Shown here piece after piece: positions 1 through 5,556 of a DNA stretch of 10,171 nucleotides. Every line of letters starts with the position of its first letter. Positions within the stretch are counted from its first letter, which is position 1. Position numbers and translations under genes: made by a program. Source of the DNA: Beroe ovata (Eukaryota; Ctenophora; Nuda; Beroida; Beroidae); NCBI GenBank assembly GCA_946803715.1, contig CAMPET010000109.1:123038-133208 (forward strand), in the 5' to 3' direction. Under the pieces are notes generated by a model that saw only the letters and a program-made list of their open reading frames with translations, was not told the origin of the DNA and did not search any database.

Positions 1-20
1 GTGTGTGTGTGTGTGTGTGT
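1..20. repeat. (GT)n microsatellite, cut by window edge
   Basis: Ten uninterrupted GT dinucleotides open the window and probably continue to its left. It is a simple-sequence repeat with no visible coding role. Confidence 0.9.
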
Positions 21-731
21 GCTGAATGTAAAACCAACAAGGATCGCAGACTGCTATAATTCAATGAAGCACATAACACGTCTTATTAGATTATGCTACA
101 TTTATTCAAAAATGAAATCATGTCTCTACATAGTCTCGAATACCCGTGATTGAATGGGAGCAGAGATTACATTCCTATTTCCTAATCCCAGGAAATTAGG
201 GCTCATTTTGGTGAGGAAATATTCCGATTCTTCACACGCCGGAATAATCGCGTGCCTAATTTTCCGAAATAAAGTATTCCAAATCCCGACCAGAAATCAG
301 TTTTAATTTTCAATATTCTATTAATGTTTAACTTGCATCGATATCCTATATGTGTAAACTGTAACGAGTGTAATCATGGCTAATGAGAGAAGATTCTAGC
401 ATGATGAGCAAGTTGATACGACTAGTAACAGTGTCTTATCGGTTCTAATTATCGGGAGACAGTCTGCAGCCACTAAATTTTCGGGTCTTCTGTAACCCTA
501 AACTAATAACCTCCAAATAAATTTATCATTAATGAATTTCATAATTATGCGAATATTTGTACGGTGGAATATTTTATGGTCGGACAGTTTGCTGCGTGCA
601 AAAGGGTCGTATTGCTCCACACTCACACATGTTAATATTCAGAATTTTACACAGGAAATTCTCCAATATACGTAAACAGGGAGCAGGATGTTTGCTTCTC
701 TCTCCCATCATGAGATGTACCAGTAAAATGT

Positions 732-803
732 CACGTGTCTGTTTGGAACCAATCACAATCGAGCATTGCAACCACGTGACTCACGCGATACCCGTGATTG
801 GTA
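732..803. promoter_or_regulatory. Cluster of CACGTG E-boxes and CCAAT/ATTGG motifs
   Basis: CACGTG occurs at 732-737 and 773-778, CCAAT at 749-753 and ATTGG (CCAAT on the minus strand) near 797-801. E-boxes bind bHLH factors and CCAAT boxes bind NF-Y; together they are common in animal promoters. No transcript start or first exon can be identified next to them, so a promoter is only a possibility. Confidence 0.25.
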
Positions 804-896
804 ACCTCATTGAGATGTGTGTCTCTATCATTAACATAACATGTTAGCCGAGGGTGTTGGATGGTGTCAGGGGATACAATGGAGGCGTGTATAGTG

Positions 897-914
897 TACA
901 CTGTATACAGTGTA
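897..914. repeat. Perfect 18-bp palindrome
   Basis: TACACTGTATACAGTGTA equals its own reverse complement. Ten of its bases, TATACAGTGT, recur inside the palindrome of RPN1 intron 4 (6742-6751). It could be a transposon-end remnant or a dimer binding site; nothing else distinguishes it. Confidence 0.6.
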
Positions 915-1499
915 TGTACAAGATGACACACCCTGATTGATAAGATAAATTAACACGTGTTGCGTAAGGGTAAGGTACAGATCCAGAAAGTTTAGAATTT
1001 TGTCCGAGATCACTTCTCCCAGTTTTTATGACCCACTCCGCTTCTTTCCTTGGCCCAATCGCTTTGCTAAAAATCCCTAATGTCAAAATCTGGGCACAGT
1101 AGAGGGTTGATACCAAAATGAGAGAGGTCTGGAGATTCAACTATGCGAAGCCATACCTATAATAATCACAATATTGGATTCAATGATAAGCACTATGCTC
1201 AACTCAACACAGGGATGCTGAGTTGCGCATCATGCAGTTGACCGTCTACTGATATGATTCAAGCAGATTTGTCTGCTACATTTAATGCACATTAACGCAA
1301 GCCACGACGAGATTATTGTAAATTTGTGAGAAGCTCTCAACCATAGCTATAATTCCCTGCTTGCCAATCGAGCAGAAATTGCATTAAATTCTCGTGGCAA
1401 TGAGCAACTTCTGTATAACACATACATCTGAAGTACAGTGAAGGCACGATACATTTTCATAATTTTCCTAAGTAAAACATATTATTTGCCACTTCTAAC

Positions 1500-2463
1500 C
1501 TTGGTGAGAATAACATTGAACGGAATGTTGATCCCCTCTTCCTCTAACATCTTCCGTTCTTCTTCAGTTATATCTCGACCTTTCAGCTGTGAAAGATATG
1601 GTGTTAAAACTGGGGGATTCTGACGAGAAGTAGTACCGAATTTATCAATAATTACAGCATTTTATTCACTCACACTTCCACAACGGATGTCATCTGTGTT
1701 GATCCTGCTGGCTCTATGTGTAACTCTTGTAGCTGGAGTGGTATCAAACATACCTTTACGTTTGGGGATGTTGACCATCACGTCATTATCACAGCCTGTC
1801 AAAGTGTTTTTGCACTATTGGGAATTATTCACATATCATTGTAGTAAGGTAATGATTGTAATATAATAATGATAACTTTTAGATATAGTGGTACATCAAC
1901 TTATATGAATGCGAAGCTGTGCCACGAGTACAAATACTCACGAGCTCTGTTTGAATTTGGCTTGTTGAGGAAGATATCGACATTAATGCTACCCTCTTCA
2001 CTCAATCCTCCTGGTTCATCATCAGAGTTCAGACTGCTAGAGTACCTATCTGAGCCCGATGATGCAGGACTACCACCATCACTCAACAATTCCTGTATAG
2101 GTATGCATTGATCAGAAATAGATAGATGGATCAGAAATACATCATTGATGAAATGCTACATACGTTTTTGATGGGAGGGCTGTCACCCTCTGGTTCAAAG
2201 TCCCATAAATCACCATCTGACTTTCTGCCATTCTCCAAATCTTTCTGAAACGGGCACTGTTACCTTGGATTCATAGTATCAGCTCTTCTAATTCAAATGA
2301 AATATCTATTCGAATGTGATCAAGTTTATAAACAAACCAAGGCGAAAGTTGAAGTGTCATCCAATGGAAGCTGGTCTAGAAAGAAATCTAGTTCTGTGCC
2401 AGGCATTGGTAAATCAGAGGAAATGACATCACCAAAGAGATGGTCAATCACACTATCAGCCAT
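1500..2463 (-). CDS. CREB3/Luman/OASIS-like ER-anchored bZIP transcription factor, N-terminal exons only
   Basis: Five minus-strand exons join in phase: 2463-2338, 2244-2164, 2092-1942, 1795-1674 and 1619-1500, giving 600 nt or 200 residues from ATG at 2463. The four internal introns are 93, 71, 146 and 54 bp, all GT..AG. Residues 1-120 are acidic and Ser-rich (DLWDFEPEGDSPP at about 54-66), as in a transactivation domain. Residues 177-200, ITEEERKMLEEEG followed by INIP and ending ILTK, match the block that directly precedes the basic region in CREB3-family proteins (pattern LTEEEK..L..EG...P..LPLTK). In that family the bZIP, transmembrane helix and lumenal tail follow; they regulate secretory or ER-stress genes after intramembrane cleavage. 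None of that part is here, so the gene continues past the left edge. Reading on into intron 5 meets a stop after five codons (TAA at 1484-1482). CREB3 rather than ATF6 is favoured by the pre-basic block; the exact paralogue is not assignable. Confidence 0.75.
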
Positions 2464-2826
2464 CACTTTTGAATAGAATGAAATAGTCCAAAATCAAAGG
2501 AAGGAACTGATGAAGGACACCTGACCTTCAACCTACCTAATTCCTAATTGCAATTCAATCATCAAGTTCATTGTTCACAATTCTTTATTATGAAACACTG
2601 ATTCAAATTCGAGTAATGTGATATTGCTTCATTTGAAAATGAAGACACCTTTCTTCAAGAAAGTATATGATACGGGGCATAGGAGTCCTTCAGGTCAGCG
2701 ATGAAATAAAATATGTACGCTCGTATTAGGATTCTGATGAATAAAAGAATGGGCTTTTACTAAATCCATTGCCCAAATTTTATCATGTGACTCAGGTTTT
2801 TTCAGTTTCCTGACCCATCCCAAACC

Positions 2827-2920
2827 ATAACCCTAACCCTCACCCACAGGATACTTCCAAAGCGTAACCCTGGCCCTAACCATAACCCAAACCCTAACCA
2901 TAGACCAAACCCTGACCCTG
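2827..2920. repeat. Degenerate interstitial telomere-like array (CCCTAA/TTAGGG type)
   Basis: The plus strand carries a run of ACCCTAACC-like units with many substitutions (AACCCTAACCCTCACCC, then ACCCTGGCCCTAACCATAACC and further variants), broken by about 20 unrelated bases near 2847-2865. TTAGGG is the usual animal telomere repeat, so this is either an old interstitial telomeric insertion or a minisatellite of similar sequence. The 9-mer TCATGTGAC stands on both sides (2783-2791 and 2953-2961) in direct orientation. Confidence 0.7.
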
Positions 2921-3108
2921 TTTAAAATGTGATTAGTTGGAAAAATATCTGGTCATGTGACCAAATCAGTTTTTCGCCCATAACTTGCCAGGGAAGCATT
3001 TTTACCCTACATCACATGGGGTGATTCAGAATCAGCGCCTAAGAATATACATCAATTCATATCTGCTTTACTGACTAAAATATGAATTTTCAAAAAATTA
3101 GTGTCTGT

Positions 3109-3180
3109 TACAGCATTATTTAGGTCAGGAAAGAAATTTCTGGTACAGCTTTATTTAAAGGTTATGAAAGAAATTTCTGG
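3109..3180. repeat. Two-copy tandem duplication, 35 and 37 bp
   Basis: Copy one (3109-3143) and copy two (3144-3180) both begin TACAGC, continue with a TTATTTA block and end with the identical AAAGAAATTTCTGG. Two extra bases and several substitutions separate them. It looks like an old local duplication; no function is visible. Confidence 0.75.
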
Positions 3181-3404
3181 TACACTCAGACAAATGAAAC
3201 AGTAGTCTTCAATTGGCACTTACATGTACATAACACCATTTAAAGTCATGTCACCCCAAACTTAATTTGCAAAAAGTGTTTGTTGATAAGTTCAACTTTT
3301 AGCTGTATTCTTATATCTTTAACATATATGTTGATAAATCGGAATCTTAGCAGTGCTAATTTAATACAGTCATGCACTCCATTTGATATTTTTACAGATG
3401 TTAC

Positions 3405-3785
3405 GAAGCGCGTGCGTCCGCAAGCCGCGCACGGGCACCGTCAGCCAAATGGCATCAAATCATTTGTTTCATCTTCTAAAAATTAATCAAACTTGCTTAA
3501 CGATGCGATGTCATGCCATGCCAAGCTAGAGCTGTTCCCGTGCTGCGTGACCGGCCAAATACTCCGCGCGCGCTGCGCGTCTCCGTAGCGTAGTTTTCTC
3601 TCTTTGACTTTTCAGTTCACCTGTTTCGGCCTTTGAAACAGGCCTTCGAAACAGGCCTGTCTCGGCCTTCGATGAAGGCGCGCGCGCCGCGCGCGAAAAA
3701 CAGTCAAACAGAGGTCAAATAAAATCTGACAAGCACATGGCACAAGCCTGCACTGCGTAGAATTATTTGGCGCCGCGCGTGTTAT
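3405..3785. other. CpG-rich, palindrome-rich block in AT-rich DNA
   Basis: Runs of CG and GC are concentrated here (for example near 3409-3430, 3563-3580 and 3678-3698, the last GGCGCGCGCGCCGCGCGCG), whereas the flanks are AT-rich. It could be an unmethylated CpG-island promoter, perhaps feeding a 5'-UTR exon of SEC61G, or a transposon remnant of different base composition. No exon or start site can be named. Confidence 0.4.
3620..3672. repeat. Hairpin and short direct repeats of a GAAACAGGCCT motif
   Basis: CCTGTTTC at 3620-3627 pairs perfectly with GAAACAGG at 3635-3642 across a 7-base loop. GAAACAGGCCT recurs at 3647 onward, and GGCCTT recurs at 3629, 3641 and 3664. The block is therefore both tandem and self-complementary. 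It sits inside the CpG-rich stretch. Confidence 0.6.
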
Positions 3786-4200
3786 AGTTATCGACGAACT
3801 GAATATTGTAATGAATTGCACAATAATCGCTATCAAATTGAAAGAATTAATTTTTATGATATAGCGACTCGGAATGATCATCTTACGATCAACTGGGCCA
3901 TGATTATTTATTTTCTGAACCATTTCATTTCCTGGTAAATCACCTGTTGTTTGGTTGCAGAACAGTGTATTTACTACTTTATTCAGTTGCCCAATGCTCA
4001 CGCGTGTTGTTTTTTTTTATTTAGATAAGTATATACCGCCATTCACCACATTAAAAAATCAGTATATAAGATCCACTCAACACATCAGGATAAAGTTGGG
4101 TCAATTTTGCTTTTCTAAATCCTAGGTTGTTTATCAAGGCCTCCACAATGTTTCACCTTATCATGGTTCATTTTTCCTTATTTGTGACATCATTTCTATA

Positions 4201-4321
4201 TTCAATTCTAATATTGAAGCTACTTCATATTGAAACTACTTGTGGAATAAGCTACCACCTTACATCACATTGTGATAGCTTAGCAGCGTTCAAAAGCCTT
4301 TTGAAGACTCAATTAATCTAA
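4201..4321 (+). pseudogene. Decayed C-terminal end of a non-LTR retrotransposon reverse-transcriptase ORF
   Basis: The frame through 4234-4269 reads NYLWNKLPPYIT. One frame over, from 4267, it reads CDSLAAFKSLLKTQLI and then stops at 4319-4321. Joined by a small frameshift these resemble the conserved end of ORF2 in L2/CR1-like and Jockey-like elements, whose pattern is WN.LP..I....SL..FK..LKT.L. A stop also lies just upstream in the first frame (4231-4233). Only this tail is recognisable; the catalytic YxDD part is absent, so it is a dead, 5'-truncated or eroded copy. The clade is not resolved. Confidence 0.6.
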
Positions 4322-4513
4322 AGATGCTATGATTGATTACTGATTAGATATTTAAATGTCAAACTCAGACATTCTTTGGCACATATTTTTTAATGTTGAC
4401 ATTTTCTAGTATCTAAAGTATTCCGCAAAGTGCATAGGACTAAGATACTGATTTAATTTCTTCCTCATTACTGTGTATAAGCAACTATGATTTATTATTA
4501 TCATAATCTATTC

Positions 4514-4849
4514 TAGATCAAAGTCAAACAACATTTGATTGAATTGAATTGAATTGAATTGAATTGAATTGAATTGAATCATATTGGGCAAACATAATGT
4601 TTCATGGTACAAAATGAATCTTCAGTGCCAATTCGAGGATATAAAATGCATTCACATGTTACTGTTGCTCCTTCATAAATTACGTTACTGTTTAGGGAAA
4701 ATTAATCACATGAATCAGAAATTGGAAAATGGTGCCGAAATTTGCACATATGTCCAGTATTCACTATCCTCAAATTGGCACTGAGGATAGGTTTAACACC
4801 ATGAAACATTATGTTTGTCCAATATCAATTGTTGTTTGACTTCAATCTA
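4514..4849. repeat. Long inverted-repeat (MITE-like or foldback) element
   Basis: The left arm (about 4514-4642) and the reverse complement of the right arm (about 4764-4849) align in three blocks. The outer block is TAGAT, two variable bases, then AAGTCAAACAAC. The middle block is 28 bp with one mismatch, running from ATATTGG to TTTCATGGT (4581-4608 against 4798-4825). The inner block is CAGTGCCAATT-C/T-GAGGATA. The loop is about 120 bp and has no convincing coding frame. Dinucleotide TA borders both ends, which would suit a Tc1/mariner-type target duplication, but this is inference. The right arm also has its own small hairpin, TATCCTCA with TGAGGATA, at 4765-4789. Confidence 0.75.
4536..4579. 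repeat. (GAATT)n pentanucleotide microsatellite, about 8 units
   Basis: About eight uninterrupted GAATT units lie inside the left arm of the inverted-repeat element. The right arm has plain CAATTG at the corresponding place, so the array expanded after the element formed, or the right arm lost it. Confidence 0.9.
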
Positions 4850-4940
4850 CTTAGGCTCTTGTGAATTGAGCACTTCTGTCTTGGAATGACCACAACTCAA
4901 CAACAATTTTATCTATTCTAAAAACTTCTCATCTATTCAT

Positions 4941-4958
4941 ATCACTTAGCTTCAAGAA
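4941..4958 (+). other. Splice-acceptor-like sequence just before the SEC61G start codon
   Basis: A pyrimidine-biased run ending CACTTAG (AG at 4948-4949) lies nine bases before the ATG at 4959. It could be the 3' end of a 5'-UTR intron or a trans-splice acceptor. I see no strong donor close upstream. Confidence 0.35.
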
Positions 4959-5165
4959 ATGGATCAAATCCTTGGACTATCAGAACCAGCTCAACAATTT
5001 TACAAAGACTCTTGCAGACTGGTCAAAAGATGCACCAAACCAGATAGGAAGGAATTCCAAAAGATTGCTATGGCAACTGCTGTCGGGTTCTGCATCATGG
5101 GATTCATTGGATTCTTTGTAAAGCTCATCCACATCCCTATTAACAACATAATTGTTGGAAGCTAG
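4959..5165 (+). CDS. SEC61G: Protein transport protein Sec61 subunit gamma
   Basis: A complete, uninterrupted 68-residue ORF, exactly the usual length of animal Sec61 gamma. The protein is the small SecE-type subunit of the heterotrimeric Sec61 channel in the ER membrane, which passes nascent secretory and membrane proteins. The cytosolic N-terminal amphipathic helix contains the near-invariant [14 protein letters not shown] stretch (residues 24-37). A single C-terminal membrane helix follows ([19 protein letters not shown], about 43-61), ending INNIIVGS. The N-terminus ([14 protein letters not shown]) is the variable part, as in other animals. No intron interrupts the coding region. A poly(A) signal lies 128 bp past the stop, and RPN1, a partner of the same translocon, starts 391 bp past the stop on the same strand. 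Identity is not in doubt. Confidence 0.98.
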   Translation: MDQILGLSEPAQQFYKDSCRLVKRCTKPDRKEFQKIAMATAVGFCIMGFIGFFVKLIHIPINNIIVGS

Positions 5166-5293
5166 ATATCAGTAGCATTGCTATTGTTTTTAAGGGACCA
5201 GTGCTGACTTAAACATTACAGATTGAAATATGCTATCTCTATTTCACATTGCAACCTCAATTTAACAGGAATCACTGTTCTGTATATCTTAAA

Positions 5294-5299
5294 AATAAA
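5294..5299 (+). terminator. AATAAA poly(A) signal of SEC61G
   Basis: A canonical AATAAA stands 128 bp after the SEC61G stop, with a TTTTGGTTTTTCTC stretch just beyond that could be the downstream U-rich element. It implies a 3' UTR of roughly 150 nt and leaves about 240 bp before the RPN1 start. Confidence 0.7.
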
Positions 5300-5556
5300 G
5301 GAATTTTGGTTTTTCTCAGCTGATGATGATATGTCACTGTCTAGGTTGCTTACAAAATGTTTAAGATAAGTGTGAAGTTGATTGATATATACTCTCTTCT
5401 GTGAAATATATCTTACAATTTATGTTTATTGCAATATGATCTCCGATTATTTGGTTCCCAAACATCCAATCCCCTGATCCCTGGCTATAGAAACTCACTA
5501 TCATTAAATACTAATTGTGACTAATGCACTTTTTATTAACTGAATTATACATCAGC
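5300..5556 (+). promoter_or_regulatory. SEC61G-RPN1 spacer; must hold RPN1 5' UTR and any RPN1 promoter
   Basis: The spacer is AT-rich, with no obvious TATA box, CCAAT box or ER-stress element (CCAAT-N9-CCACG). Its last part, TTTTTATTAACTG then TACATCAG, looks like a branch point and 3' splice site, with the acceptor AG at 5554-5555 and one base (C) before the ATG at 5557. I found no strong GTRAGT donor in the spacer, so the acceptor may serve trans-splicing or a donor farther upstream, or may not be used. Confidence 0.35.

Larger units (their letters stand above)
21..1499 (-). other. Non-coding stretch, probably the long fifth intron of the CREB3-like gene
   Basis: No reading frame here looks like a protein family on either strand. 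I looked on the minus strand for the basic region and leucine zipper that should follow the exon ending at 1500 and did not find them. The simplest reading is an intron that starts with the donor at 1499 and runs off the left edge. The stretch holds a perfect 18-bp palindrome (897-914), a small group of CACGTG and CCAAT/ATTGG motifs (732-803) and short hairpins, for example arms of 7 bp near 1202-1224. Another gene's regulatory region inside it cannot be excluded. Confidence 0.5.
2464..4958. other. Intergenic region between CREB3-like gene and SEC61G, repeat-rich
   Basis: No convincing gene lies here. The right-hand 200 bp or so next to 2464 should hold the CREB3-like 5' UTR and promoter, but no TATA box or first exon stands out. 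The region contains the telomere-like array, the 35/37-bp duplication, the CpG-rich block, the reverse-transcriptase relic and the inverted-repeat element listed separately. A TATA-like TATATAAG at 4063-4070 faces SEC61G but is 890 bp from its ATG and sits next to the retroelement relic, so it is not called as a promoter. Confidence 0.6.

Noticed and set aside
749-776. ER-stress element CCAAT-N9-CCACG
   Set aside because: CCAAT at 749 and CCACG at 772 are separated by 18 bases, not 9.
557-847. 96-residue plus-strand open frame
   Set aside because: Cys- and His-rich by chance, with no recognisable motif spacing and no supporting splice or poly(A) signals.
844-1140. 98-residue minus-strand open frame
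   Set aside because: Composition is not protein-like, it matches no family I know, and it runs through the palindrome and repeats; it is the length expected by chance.
1753-1795. Short version of CREB3-like exon 4 using the GTATGT donor at 1753
   Set aside because: That donor leaves phase 1, which puts the following exon out of frame at both candidate acceptors; the donor at 1673 gives phase 0 and a continuous frame.
2190-2205. tRNA-like B-box (GGTTCAAAGTCCC)
   Set aside because: It lies inside exon 2 of the CREB3-like gene in antisense, with no A-box or cloverleaf partner.
3612-4001. 129-residue minus-strand open frame, the longest in the intergenic part
   Set aside because: Its C-terminal half is the translation of the GC-rich palindromic block and its N-terminal half shows no domain. 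Long frames are expected where GC-rich DNA lacks stops.
4536-4579. (GAATT)n as the 3' tail of the retrotransposon relic
   Set aside because: Inverted-repeat sequence lies on both sides of the array, and the other arm lacks it at the same point, so expansion within the arm explains it better; kept as an open alternative.
4584-4784. 66-residue open frame inside the inverted-repeat element
   Set aside because: It spans one arm and the loop of the hairpin and resembles no transposase.
5524-5556. Upstream ATG that would extend RPN1 by 11 residues
   Set aside because: The extension places extra polar residues before an otherwise ideal signal peptide, and the same bases look like a branch point and 3' splice site.
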